DNA of 33,622 nucleotides, taken from Clostridiales bacterium. Its GTDB lineage: Bacteria > Bacillota > Clostridia > Saccharofermentanales > Saccharofermentanaceae. A model generated the notes under the pieces. It was given only the letters and a program-made list of their open reading frames with translations. It was not told where the DNA came from and did no database searches. Position numbers and translations under genes: made by a program. Shown here piece after piece: positions 7,614 through 16,406 of this stretch. Numbering within the stretch: position 1 is the stretch's first letter; every line of letters starts with the position of its first letter. The DNA is taken from the NCBI GenBank assembly GCA_017617935.1, contig JAFZVF010000016.1, forward strand, positions 1 through 33,622. Direction: 5' to 3'.

Positions 7614-7885
7614 CTGAATTTGTTATAGATCTGAAAGACGTATATTCAACTGACGAGCTTCACAAGAAGATAGCCCAGACTCTTCCGGTCCCGGAATACT
7701 ACGGGGCAAATCTTGACGCTCTTCACGACGTCCTGACTGAGCAGAGCGAAGGGTGGGTAATTGTCTTTTCTTCCGCATCGGTACCGGAGACTACGATGGG
7801 CAAATACATGCAGAAGTTCAGGCGCATGTGCGCAGCGGCTACGGAAGAGAACGCAGGACTCCTTAGGGTGGTTTTCGAGGAGTAA
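7610..7885 (+). CDS. barstar-family ribonuclease inhibitor
   Basis: 91 residues, close to barstar (89-90). The signature 'PEYYGANLDALHDVLT' at residues 28-43 matches barstar's barnase-binding helix. Tyr30, Asp36 and Asp40 correspond to barstar Y29, D35 and D39, the last of which fills the RNase active site. Barstar Trp38 is His39 here, and Glu76 is Arg72. The start is the ATG at 7610, which overlaps the ribonuclease stop (ATGA) and is preceded by GGGGAGGG at 7598-7605. The protein has no signal peptide, so it would protect the cytoplasm from RNase not yet exported. Confidence 0.93.
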   Translation: MTEFVIDLKDVYSTDELHKKIAQTLPVPEYYGANLDALHDVLTEQSEGWVIVFSSASVPETTMGKYMQKFRRMCAAATEENAGLLRVVFEE

Positions 7886-7920
7886 GTCCGATTTATGTCC
7901 CCATAATCTGTGGCCTTTAT

Positions 7921-7929
7921 TGTTATAAT
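7921..7929 (+). promoter_or_regulatory. pcrA promoter, extended -10
   Basis: TGT-TATAAT (-10 at 7924-7929) lies 33 nt upstream of the TTG start. No good -35 is visible 17 bp upstream, as is common for extended -10 promoters. Confidence 0.55.
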
Positions 7930-7961
7930 CTGAAAGACAAAAAAGAAAGCGAGACAGTTCT

Positions 7962-10427
7962 TTGGAAGAGAACGGATTTGAAAACAACGAGAGCCGCAGC
8001 TTTTTTGACGAGCTCGAAGAGATATACGGACAGACTAATCAGGCTTCTTCAAACGGTCCCGATTGCGAAGACCTGCTTGAAGGCCTGAATGACGAGCAGC
8101 GTGAAGCCGTTACCCATACTGAAGGCCCGGTTCTGATTTTGGCAGGCGCGGGCTCGGGCAAGACCAGGGTCATTACTTACCGCATCGCCTATCTGATGAG
8201 GCACGTCAACGCGGCGCCTTCGTCGATACTCGCGATAACGTTCACCAACAAGGCGGCCAACGAGATGCGTGAGAGGATCACCGCGCTCGTGGGCGACAGG
8301 GCGAAATTCATCTGGTGCGGCACCTTCCACAGCATTTTTGCAAGGATACTGAGACGCCACGCGGAACTCCTCGGATACGACAAGAATTTCTCCATCCTGG
8401 ATTCCGACGACCAGCTCAAGCTCGTAAGGGATTCGATGAAGGAGCTGGACATCCCGGACAGCCAGTTCAAGCCCAAGTCCGTTCTGATGGAGATCTCATG
8501 CGCAAAGAACAAGCTCCAGAGCATCGAGGAATACACGGCTCTTGCTGGAAGGTCACCTTTTAATACGGTCTGTGCGAGAGTCTACAAGAGATATTCGGAC
8601 AAGCTCCTTGCCAACAACGCGATGGATTTTGACGACATCCTCGTCAACATGGTAAAGCTCCTTGCGCAGAATCCGGAAATATGCGAGCAGTACAGGGAAA
8701 AGTTCAGATACATCATGGTCGACGAGTATCAGGACACCAACATGCCTCAGTACAAGGCGGTCATGCTCCTGGCGGGGGGCTCTAGAAACATCTGCGTCGT
8801 AGGTGACGATGACCAGTCGATCTATTCGTTCAGAGGCGCGGACGTAAGGCTGATCTTAAGCTTTGAGAAGGATTTCCCGGGTGCGACGGTCATCAAGCTC
8901 GAGCAGAATTACCGCTCGACGGCCAACATCCTCAATGCCGCAAACTGCGTCATCGCGCACAACAGGAGGCGCAAGAGCAAGACTTTGAGGACCGGAGGCG
9001 AAGACGGCGACAAGGTTGTCGTAATGCTTTCCGACGACGGTCAGGGAGAGGCGTCCTTTGTCGCGAAGACCATCAAGATGATGGTGGACAAGGGCAAGTT
9101 CAAGTATTCGGACTGCGCGGTCCTTTACAGGATGAACGCCCTGTCCCGTAACATAGAAACGACGCTGCACAATGCAGGGATCCCTTTCAGGGTCTATGGC
9201 GGAATGAGGTTCTATGACAGACGCGAGATCAAGGACACGCTGTCATACCTGAGACTGATCAATGATTCGTCGGACAACATTGCTTTCGAGCGCGTCATCA
9301 ACGTTCCCAAGAGGGGCATCGGAGATCAGACCATCGAGAAGCTCAGACAGATTGCCATGGATGAAGGCATAAGCATGTTCGAGGCGGCCGTCAACTGCAG
9401 AAAATATCCTGATCTGCTCAGGGCGGCGGGCAAGCTCATCCCCTTTACCGAGCTGATAGAGCAAATGCGCGACGAGCTTCTGAAGAACGAAAAGGACTTC
9501 GCGGCATTCGTGGATTACGTCGAGAATGAATCGGGCATAATCGATGCCGTCATTGCGGAGCGCGAGAAGAAGGGCGAGGTCATCGACAGGGTGGAGAACC
9601 TGAAGGAACTTCTTTCCGAAGCAGCCGAGTATGACAAGGCGCACAGAGCCGCACCGGTGGACATGGAAACGCTCGAGATCGAGGAAAAGGACGGCGGAAG
9701 CGCTGATGACGTCCCGATGGAAGTCGATGACGACTTCTTCTTTGATACTGCCACGAGCGACACCACTGAAGGCATTTTAGGGCTTTATCTAGAGAATTGC
9801 TCACTGTTCACGGAGGGTGATTCTTACGACGACAACGATGACTTCGTAAAGCTCATGACCATACACAGTGCCAAGGGCCTTGAATTCGGTGCGGTCTTCC
9901 TGATCGGTACGGAGGAAGGCGTCTTCCCGAGTTACAGGTCGATACAGAGCGAAGACGACACGGAAGAAGAGCGAAGGCTCATGTACGTCGCGATAACCAG
10001 GGCCAAGAGGGACATGTTCATCGTGCTCACCAGGCAGAGGATGCTCTTCGGACAGACTAGCTGCAACAAACCTTCAAGATTCATAAAGGAGATCGATCCG
10101 CAGCTGCTTTACATAATGGGCTCGAACCGCGCGAAGACTGAGACGAAGGACGTCGCACCGGAGCGCGAATCGTCCAAAAAGGCGATTGCTTCCGCGCTTT
10201 CCTCGCAGTTTGACAAGAAGAAGGAAAAGGCGAAAAAGGCAGCGTCAGACCCCAATGCATTGGCGGCCGGCCAGCTTAAGGAAGGCATGCAGGTCATCCA
10301 TCCGAGATTTGGAGAAGGCGTTGTCCTCAAGGTTGAGGAGGTTGGCGGAGACGCGCTCGTGACCGTCGATTTTGACGGAATGCGAAAGAACATGCTGGCG
10401 AATTCGGCAGGGCTCAAAAAGCCGTAA
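7962..10427 (+). CDS. pcrA: ATP-dependent DNA helicase PcrA/UvrD
   Basis: 821 residues of superfamily-1A 3'-5' helicase, used in nucleotide excision repair and replication-fork maintenance. Motifs in order: Q-motif LNDEQREAV; Walker A AGAGSGKT (61-68); motif Ia TFTNKAANEM; motif II VDEYQDTN; motif III DDDQSIYSFRGAD; motif IV LEQNYRST; motif V MTIHSAKGLEF; motif VI RRLMYVAITRAK. The C-terminal 50 residues (HPRFGEGVVLKVEE...VDFDG) form the Tudor-like RNA-polymerase-interaction domain typical of PcrA. A 40-residue acidic polar leader precedes the helicase core. The start is TTG at 7962, the only in-frame start in reach; the RBS is poor. Length is slightly above the usual 720-760. Confidence 0.96.
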   Translation: MEENGFENNESRSFFDELEEIYGQTNQASSNGPDCEDLLEGLNDEQREAVTHTEGPVLILAGAGSGKTRVITYRIAYLMRHVNAAPSSILAITFTNKAANEMRERITALVGDRAKFIWCGTFHSIFARILRRHAELLGYDKNFSILDSDDQLKLVRDSMKELDIPDSQFKPKSVLMEISCAKNKLQSIEEYTALAGRSPFNTVCARVYKRYSDKLLANNAMDFDDILVNMVKLLAQNPEICEQYREKFRYIMVDEYQDTNMPQYKAVMLLAGGSRNICVVGDDDQSIYSFRGADVRLILSFEKDFPGATVIKLEQNYRSTANILNAANCVIAHNRRRKSKTLRTGGEDGDKVVVMLSDDGQGEASFVAKTIKMMVDKGKFKYSDCAVLYRMNALSRNIETTLHNAGIPFRVYGGMRFYDRREIKDTLSYLRLINDSSDNIAFERVINVPKRGIGDQTIEKLRQIAMDEGISMFEAAVNCRKYPDLLRAAGKLIPFTELIEQMRDELLKNEKDFAAFVDYVENESGIIDAVIAEREKKGEVIDRVENLKELLSEAAEYDKAHRAAPVDMETLEIEEKDGGSADDVPMEVDDDFFFDTATSDTTEGILGLYLENCSLFTEGDSYDDNDDFVKLMTIHSAKGLEFGAVFLIGTEEGVFPSYRSIQSEDDTEEERRLMYVAITRAKRDMFIVLTRQRMLFGQTSCNKPSRFIKEIDPQLLYIMGSNRAKTETKDVAPERESSKKAIASALSSQFDKKKEKAKKAASDPNALAAGQLKEGMQVIHPRFGEGVVLKVEEVGGDALVTVDFDGMRKNMLANSAGLKKP

Positions 10428-10453
10428 GGAAGCGGGCCGCAGAGCGTTTGTAG

Positions 10454-10459
10454 TATAAT
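10454..10459 (+). promoter_or_regulatory. candidate -10 upstream of the dgt-like gene
   Basis: TATAAT lies 30 nt before the ATG at 10490, within the 62-bp gap after pcrA. No convincing -35 or TGn extension is visible, so this may be a weak or regulated promoter heading the long downstream operon. Confidence 0.4.
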
Positions 10460-10477
10460 ATTATATTGAGCTTTTGC

Positions 10478-10484
10478 GGAGGTG
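10478..10484 (+). promoter_or_regulatory. RBS fixing the dgt-like start
   Basis: GGAGGTG ends 5 nt before the ATG at 10490. This supports that ATG over an in-frame TTG 24 nt upstream, which would lie before the RBS. Confidence 0.8.
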
Positions 10485-10489
10485 TGCCA

Positions 10490-11722
10490 ATGGACTCGAA
10501 CATCAGCCTTTTCGAACTGTTTCAGGACAGTTTCAAGGAGCTTGAGAATTCCAACAGGATCTCAGACCTGACCATCAAGAAGATCGAATTGCAGCGCAGG
10601 GAACGCGACAGGCTGCTTGCGCCAAATGCACAGAAAACGATGCAGACAAGGGGCAGAAAGCTCCCGGAAGATGACTGCAACGTCAGGAGCTGTTACGAGC
10701 GCGACCTCGGCAGGATAATGTATTCCCAAGCTTTCAGACGCTTGAAGCACAAGACGCAGGTGTTCTTCAATCCCGCAAATGACCACATTTGTTCCAGGCT
10801 CGAGCACGTGCTTTACGTTGATTACATCGCGGCGACCATTGGCCAGGCATTGGGACTCAACGTTGATCTTATCAGGGCAATGGCATTGGGGCACGACGTC
10901 GGCCACACGCCTTTCGGACACAGCGGCGAGCGCGTGCTGAACGAGAAGCTGAAAGCCATTGATCCCAAGCTTTATTTCGAGCATGAAGCCAACGGCCTCC
11001 GCGTCCTGGACGTCATGGAAAAGCACAATGGAGGCTTCGGACTCAATCTGACTTTTGAAGTCAGGGACGGCATCATATGCCACTGTGGAGAGTTCTACGG
11101 TGAGAAGAGGCTGGTCCCCTGCAGGGACAAGACCGAGAACGACCTGTCATACCTCATTCCGAAAAAGTACCGCAAAGGCCCTGCAACACTCGAAGGCTGC
11201 GTCGTAAGGTTTTCGGACAAGATCGCATACGTCGGAAGGGACATTGAAGACGCGCTCAGAACGGGAGTCATCGAGTCTGAATTTGAGCTCCCTGAAGAGA
11301 GCATAGAGATGGGCAATTCCAATTCTGCGATAATCAATTATCTGGTTGAAGACATCGTTGAGAACAGCTTTGACAAAGACGAGATCGCGATCTCCGACAG
11401 AGCCGTCAGGGCGCTCGAGAACGCGCTCAAGAACAACGTCGACAAGATCTACAGATCCAACAAGGTAGTAACTTACGAGAAGTACTGCAAGGTTATGCTC
11501 GAAGGCCTTTTCGACGCTTACTACGAAGCAATCTGCAACATTGACCGCGCGGCCAACTCCAAGACTGACGCGATCAGGAAGTTTGCCGAATTCGTTGACA
11601 CGCATCCGCAGAAGAACGCGCCAGAGAGCGAGATGCCGCCGGCAATCTTCGTGTCGGACTACATCGCGGGCATGACTGACAGCTACGCCATGGCGTGCTT
11701 CAATGAGCTTTACAAGAATTAA
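10490..11722 (+). CDS. dGTPase-like HD-domain triphosphohydrolase
   Basis: 410 residues of the deoxyguanosinetriphosphate triphosphohydrolase family, which hydrolyses dNTPs to deoxynucleoside plus tripolyphosphate. The HD site is visible: His106 in 'SRLEHVLYV', His135-Asp136 in 'ALGHDVGHTPFGH' with additional His139 and His144, and a later Asp in 'VVRFSDKIAYVGRDIEDA'. The N-terminal 'QAFRRLKHKTQVF' is the conserved Dgt segment. The start is the ATG with an ideal RBS. A second HD nucleotidase gene follows after 17 bp, suggesting a shared role in emptying deoxynucleotide pools. Substrate preference among dNTPs cannot be read from sequence. Confidence 0.93.
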   Translation: MDSNISLFELFQDSFKELENSNRISDLTIKKIELQRRERDRLLAPNAQKTMQTRGRKLPEDDCNVRSCYERDLGRIMYSQAFRRLKHKTQVFFNPANDHICSRLEHVLYVDYIAATIGQALGLNVDLIRAMALGHDVGHTPFGHSGERVLNEKLKAIDPKLYFEHEANGLRVLDVMEKHNGGFGLNLTFEVRDGIICHCGEFYGEKRLVPCRDKTENDLSYLIPKKYRKGPATLEGCVVRFSDKIAYVGRDIEDALRTGVIESEFELPEESIEMGNSNSAIINYLVEDIVENSFDKDEIAISDRAVRALENALKNNVDKIYRSNKVVTYEKYCKVMLEGLFDAYYEAICNIDRAANSKTDAIRKFAEFVDTHPQKNAPESEMPPAIFVSDYIAGMTDSYAMACFNELYKN

Positions 11723-11739
11723 AGAGAAGGAAAAAGGGA

Positions 11740-12366
11740 ATGGAAGAATACGGATTTTACGCAATGCTCGACCGCATGCAGTACATCAACAGATGGGCGC
11801 TCATGCGCAACAGCCGTTATGAGAACATTAAAGAGCACAGCTTTGACGTCGCGGTAATAGCACAGGCGCTGTGCCTTCTGCACAACAAGTTCAACGAAGG
11901 CAAGGAAGGCGCAATCTTCCCAGACCCATACAAGGTCATGGCCTACGCGCTTTATCACGACTGCACCGAGATCATCACGGGAGACCTTCCCACTCCCATT
12001 AAATATGACAGCAAGGTCATAAGGGACGCCTATAAGGACATCGAGCGAAGGGCTGCTGATTCCCTGACCGACCTTCTGCCTGAAGACACGGGATTCAAGG
12101 AAGAATACAGGGATCTTCTCGCGCCTTCAAAAGACGATGACGAATCAAAACTGATCCACACTCTCGTGAAAGCCGCTGACAAGATCGCGGCGTATATAAA
12201 GTGTCTCCGGGAGGAGTCTTCCGGCAATAAGGAATTCTCCGCCGCTAAGGAGTCCATCGGCAAGATAATTGCAGGATATGACCTTGAAGAGGTCAGGTAT
12301 TTCATGGAGAGGTTCGTTCCGCCGTACGGCTATACCTTGGACAGGCTTACCGGAAAGGGAGACTGA
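11740..12366 (+). CDS. YfbR-like 5'-deoxynucleotidase (HD domain)
   Basis: 208 residues, near E. coli YfbR (199), which removes phosphate from deoxyribonucleoside 5'-monophosphates. Residues at the same positions as YfbR: Arg18-Trp19 (sugar selection), His33, then His73-Asp74 and Glu77 in 'ALYHDCTEIITGDLPTPIKY', which is nearly identical to the YfbR signature. A later Asp in 'KAADKIAAYIK' completes the metal site. Reads GAAGGAAAAAGGGA before the ATG. It is co-directional with the Dgt-like gene 17 bp upstream; the surface-protein gene begins 7 bp downstream. Confidence 0.93.
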   Translation: MEEYGFYAMLDRMQYINRWALMRNSRYENIKEHSFDVAVIAQALCLLHNKFNEGKEGAIFPDPYKVMAYALYHDCTEIITGDLPTPIKYDSKVIRDAYKDIERRAADSLTDLLPEDTGFKEEYRDLLAPSKDDDESKLIHTLVKAADKIAAYIKCLREESSGNKEFSAAKESIGKIIAGYDLEEVRYFMERFVPPYGYTLDRLTGKGD

Positions 12367-12373
12367 ACGGGTA

Positions 12374-14890
12374 ATGCTTAAGAGGAGGCCTGAGTATTTC
12401 GCGGTTTTTGCGCTGTCCGCCATAGCGGCCATAGTGACGGCGCTCATAACGGCGATCTCGCTTGATACCGGCACGCCCGCCCTGTCCGGAAACAGGAGTC
12501 AGGGAGCTGCCGATATCGTTTCCAGAGCCTCCGATCTCATAGGAATGAACGGCGAAGAAAAAACTGCCGCCTTTATGCGCGTAGATGCCGGTTCCTATTC
12601 GGCAGGAGACTTCGTGCTGTCGGTAATGACTTCGCCCGAGTACCTGATAAAGAGCCCTGATGACACTCAATTTGCAAAGGATCTCTGCACCGTGCTATAC
12701 GGAACGACCGATGACGGCGTCGTGGCAGGGATCACGCAGGCGTTGGGTCCATACAGCAGGATGACCGTCATTGACGACGTCATCTCACAGACTGACGGAA
12801 AATTCGCTGTGACCGGAAGGATCGAAAACGGCCCTGGCAGCGTCATTACGGGGATCAACCTTGACAAGGGACTTGAAGACGGCGACGAATACACGGTCGG
12901 CATCAAGGAGATAAGCGGAAGCTTTTCGGCCACGGGAGACGAGATCAGAACGGACCTGTTCGTAGATGGCGCATTGTACAGGGGCTATCTGAAATACGAT
13001 AAGGGATCGGCCGGAACCAAGGCCTTTGTTCTTGCGTGGGACACGGCGGGTTTTGACCCGGGCGAGCATGAGGTTTCCATACTTCTGCGCAGTTCCGACG
13101 GAAGGGGCGTCACCGTAGCGGGCGGAAGGGTCCGCATTCCCAAAAAGGAAAAAGTTGAAAACCTTTCCGTAGAAGAAGGCTTCATTGAAAAGGGACAGCA
13201 GACCGCGTGGTTCCTTTTGGACTCCAAAGACTCCGATTGCTATGTGAATTTCACGGGGATCAGCGAGAAGATTTCAGTTTCGCTCTACGATCTTTCAGGA
13301 AAGCTTATTGGAACGAACCCAAGCACTGACGCGGGTTATGCCGCCCTCAGGGCAAAGAGGCAGGATACCGACAAGGTTTCTCAGGAGACCGGCATTCCTG
13401 GCGTTTCAAACTGTTTCTACATATGCGCAAAAAGGAGCGGAGACGGCGAAGCAGAACCTGAAGAGGTCTCGTTCAAAATGATCCAGAGCCGTGACGTCGC
13501 GTATTACGACGGCAAGTACGTATCCGTCGCGCCCGGAAAGACCGATGACCAATACAAGCTCACGGACACTCTGGGCAACGAGTATCAGGCGCCTAAGGAA
13601 GAGGTCAAGTTGTTGCCTCTTAACGCGTCTCTTTCGCATTTGGATTTAAAGAGTGGTGACTCTGGCGACCAGGGCGTTTATCCTAAGTTTGACGTGTCGG
13701 AGGACGATTACGGTTACTATGCCGCCGGCTCGAAGAAGGTCACGCTTGAATGTGAATCCGTGGAAGGCTACGCCGCGAAGTTCAAGATCACCGCGGAAAA
13801 CAACGGCAAAAAGACCGAGATCCAGCCGGGCAAGGCTTTTACGCTCCCTGAAGGCGAGACGGTGATAACGGCCGAGGTGATTTCATTTGACGGTCAGACG
13901 GGTTCTTGCAGCCTGTATGTACTTGCGGGAAAAGACAACGGCGGCTTTTTTGAACAGACGCTTTCACAGTTCCCTGAAAGCTACTATGGCGGATTGTGGC
14001 TGATGCACTGCAAGCATCCGTCTTACAGGTTCAGGGCGTACAACACGAACGTGACTTTTGAAGAGGCTCTCAAGGCTGAGGCCACGGGAAACAAGAGCCT
14101 TGTCCAGGATGGGCACTATCCTGAATACGTAAAAGACGGAAGCCCCGTATACGACAAGCCTGACTGGAAGGCTGCCAAGACCGAGGTCGTAAGTTATTTC
14201 ATGGATCCGAGGAACTTCTTTACGGACAAGAGGATCTTCATGTTTGAGCTCTTGGGTTTTGATGAGAGCGTACACACAAAGGACGGCGTAAAGCGAATAA
14301 TCTCAGGGTCTTTCATGGATACTGACGATTTTGACTACGTCACGGCCATCTACGATGCGGGACGCCAAGCGGGCGTTTCGCCTTACTTTCTTGCGAGCAG
14401 GATAATCCAGGAGATGGGCTTCTCGGGAAGATCCGCCCTTTGCAAGGGCACCGTCACCGGCTATGAGGGTTATTACAATTTCTACAACATCGGTTCAGCC
14501 TCATCCACCAAAGAAGGCGGAGCTACGGTCGGAGGCGCGAAATACGCGAAGTGGGGAAGGGAGCCCGACAAGGAAGAGATTTCCGATGCCGAGGAAAAGC
14601 TCCTTTTGCCGTGGGACACCAAGGAAAAGGCGATAACCGGAGGCGCGCTCTGGATCGCTTCAGGCTACATCGACAAGGGCCAGAACACCCTGTATTTTCA
14701 GAAATTCGACGTCTTGGATGACGGTACCGTAAGGTACAATCATCAATATGCGCAGAACATAATGATGGCATACTCCGAAGCGCTTCGGTATTATAACAGC
14801 TATGATTCGATAAATAAGACGGATTCCGCATTCGTGTTCGTCATACCCGTCTATTCGGATATGCCGGCCGCATACGGATACCTGCCGTGA
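12374..14890 (+). CDS. surface endo-beta-N-acetylglucosaminidase (GH73-like)
   Basis: 838 residues. A signal-anchor helix spans about residues 9-30. Residues about 40-115 resemble DUF4214-like helical repeats ('DFVLSVMTSPEYL'), followed by beta-rich modules and a cadherin-like sandwich near residues 415-515. A segment typical of clostridial glucosaminidases follows ('FPESYYGGLWLMHCKHPSYRF', then 'VSYFMDPRNFFTDKRIFMFE'). The C-terminal catalytic region (about 656-825) has 'SRIIQEMG' with the probable catalytic Glu680, then 'YYNFYNIGS' and 'ITGGALWIASGYIDKGQNTLYFQKF'. It would cleave peptidoglycan glycan chains. The ATG at 12374 was chosen because the upstream in-frame extension lies inside the yfbR-like gene; AAAGGGAG precedes it. 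First of three linked envelope genes. Confidence 0.85.
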   Translation: MLKRRPEYFAVFALSAIAAIVTALITAISLDTGTPALSGNRSQGAADIVSRASDLIGMNGEEKTAAFMRVDAGSYSAGDFVLSVMTSPEYLIKSPDDTQFAKDLCTVLYGTTDDGVVAGITQALGPYSRMTVIDDVISQTDGKFAVTGRIENGPGSVITGINLDKGLEDGDEYTVGIKEISGSFSATGDEIRTDLFVDGALYRGYLKYDKGSAGTKAFVLAWDTAGFDPGEHEVSILLRSSDGRGVTVAGGRVRIPKKEKVENLSVEEGFIEKGQQTAWFLLDSKDSDCYVNFTGISEKISVSLYDLSGKLIGTNPSTDAGYAALRAKRQDTDKVSQETGIPGVSNCFYICAKRSGDGEAEPEEVSFKMIQSRDVAYYDGKYVSVAPGKTDDQYKLTDTLGNEYQAPKEEVKLLPLNASLSHLDLKSGDSGDQGVYPKFDVSEDDYGYYAAGSKKVTLECESVEGYAAKFKITAENNGKKTEIQPGKAFTLPEGETVITAEVISFDGQTGSCSLYVLAGKDNGGFFEQTLSQFPESYYGGLWLMHCKHPSYRFRAYNTNVTFEEALKAEATGNKSLVQDGHYPEYVKDGSPVYDKPDWKAAKTEVVSYFMDPRNFFTDKRIFMFELLGFDESVHTKDGVKRIISGSFMDTDDFDYVTAIYDAGRQAGVSPYFLASRIIQEMGFSGRSALCKGTVTGYEGYYNFYNIGSASSTKEGGATVGGAKYAKWGREPDKEEISDAEEKLLLPWDTKEKAITGGALWIASGYIDKGQNTLYFQKFDVLDDGTVRYNHQYAQNIMMAYSEALRYYNSYDSINKTDSAFVFVIPVYSDMPAAYGYLP

Positions 14891-14902
14891 GGAACGGAAA
14901 CG

Positions 14903-16393
14903 ATGAGAAGGAAAACGGGAAAGAGTGTTTCTAAAGCTTTCAGGACCTGGCGTTTATTGGCCGGATCCTTGGCGGCATTGCTTCTTACGACTTCATTGAT
15001 GCTCTATGCATGGGGTTCCGGAGTGTCTGCCGCTTCAAAGATCACGCTTGCCGTCGAGTCCGATTCGAAATCGGCCGCGCAGGGAAACATCGTGACCTTC
15101 AGGGTCACAGCGGACAACATGCCGGGAATAACCGAGTTCGGTCCCATCGTCCTCAGCTATGAGGCTGACGAGGCGGAATACGTTTCCTTCTCGCAGGGAA
15201 AGGACGTCTCGGGCAATTTTGTCTTTGTCGAGACGCAGGAGAAAGGCAAGATAACCGTTTCCGCGGAAGACCAGAACGTCAGAAGGAGCGAGACGGATCC
15301 CGAGGAATACGAAGTTGAGCCTTTCCGTTCCGACAACAAGGTCACGCTCTTCATGGTCTCTTTGCGCATCCGCCCGGAGAGCACCGGCACGCTCAACATA
15401 AAGATCGACGGCACGGGTACTTTCAAGAACGATCTGGGAGAAAAGGCCGACGTCGTCAAAGGCGCTTCAGTATCGCTCCCCATCAGCGTGACCACGGTTT
15501 CCAAGGACGCTACGCTCGCGTTCCTTTCGCTTAACGGAGTGGACATCACGCCTGACTTCAACCCCAACATTACCGACTACTCGGCAACCGTTGAGCGTTC
15601 AGTGACGGAGGTTCAGGTTACTGCCACGCCGAACAACATGTTCGCTTCCGTAATAATCGACAACAACAGGAACCTTCAGATAGGAATGAACGTCATCAGC
15701 ATCGACGTTACAGCCCAGGACGGCGAAACGACGATGCACTACACGATACACATCACCAGAAAGGAGAGCTTTGCCCCCAGCAATGCGACGCTGGTCGATG
15801 CCGCAGGCAATACCTATACCTTCCTGGATTTCCCTGAAACCGTAACGGTACCTGAAGGGTTTGTTCAGACCATGAGGGTCATCAACGGCTACAGCGTTCA
15901 GACATATGCCAGAGACGGAATTGCCAGCGTGCTTTTGTACCTTTTCGACGGCACGAATTCGCCGGCCTTCTATTTCTACAATCCGATCGAGAAGACCGTT
16001 ACGCCGTACGATCCCGAAAACACGATAATCAGGACGAGCAAGATCCTCAGGATAACGGCTCTGCCCGAGGGCGTGCAGGTTCCCGCGGGATTCGTCGCCG
16101 CGACTTATGACACCGGCAGGATCGTGCTCAAGGGCTACGTTGACAAGAATTCCAATTTCATCAGTTTTATGATCGATGAGAGCGGAGCGGGCGATTTTTA
16201 CCTCTACAATCCGGAGACAGGTTCGTTCCAAATATACAGACCTGCGGACAGAAGAGCGGAAATTCTCTACAAATACATGTTTGAAGTTTTTCTCATAATA
16301 AGTATTATTGAAGCGGTGAGTTTGATCATTACCGTTTACATGGTAAGAAAGATCATATCTGACAAGGCCAATCCAAGGCCGAAAAGAGTATGA
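14903..16393 (+). CDS. membrane protein with cohesin-like and cadherin-like domains
   Basis: 496 residues. N-terminal signal sequence (about 17-44). Residues about 46-195 resemble a cohesin fold ('AVESDSKSAAQGNIVTFRV', 'GPIVLSYEAD'). Residues about 204-287 match the cadherin-like beta-sandwich pattern ('LAFLSLNGVDITPDFNPNITDYSATV', ending 'MHYTIHITRKES'). Residues 290-440 hold a repeated beta unit ending in 'FYFYNPIEKTVTPY' and 'FYLYNPETGSFQIY'. A C-terminal helix (about 460-483) and a basic tail anchor it. No dockerin partner is visible here. GAGGAACGG precedes the ATG. It lies 12 bp after the glucosaminidase, which has a similar sandwich domain, so a scaffold or sensor for wall remodelling is plausible but unproven. 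Confidence 0.75.
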   Translation: MRRKTGKSVSKAFRTWRLLAGSLAALLLTTSLMLYAWGSGVSAASKITLAVESDSKSAAQGNIVTFRVTADNMPGITEFGPIVLSYEADEAEYVSFSQGKDVSGNFVFVETQEKGKITVSAEDQNVRRSETDPEEYEVEPFRSDNKVTLFMVSLRIRPESTGTLNIKIDGTGTFKNDLGEKADVVKGASVSLPISVTTVSKDATLAFLSLNGVDITPDFNPNITDYSATVERSVTEVQVTATPNNMFASVIIDNNRNLQIGMNVISIDVTAQDGETTMHYTIHITRKESFAPSNATLVDAAGNTYTFLDFPETVTVPEGFVQTMRVINGYSVQTYARDGIASVLLYLFDGTNSPAFYFYNPIEKTVTPYDPENTIIRTSKILRITALPEGVQVPAGFVAATYDTGRIVLKGYVDKNSNFISFMIDESGAGDFYLYNPETGSFQIYRPADRRAEILYKYMFEVFLIISIIEAVSLIITVYMVRKIISDKANPRPKRV

Positions 16394-16406
16394 GGATGGA
16401 GAAATA

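Noticed and set aside
12269..12373. Upstream extension of the glucosaminidase frame
   Set aside because: It overlaps the yfbR-like gene by 98 bp and encodes a basic non-signal stretch. The ATG at 12374 directly precedes the signal-anchor helix.
14903..15500. Cellulosome cohesin interpretation
   Set aside because: No dockerin-bearing protein, carbohydrate-binding module or plant-polysaccharide hydrolase is in the window, and the protein is membrane anchored at both ends. Only a cohesin-like fold is proposed.
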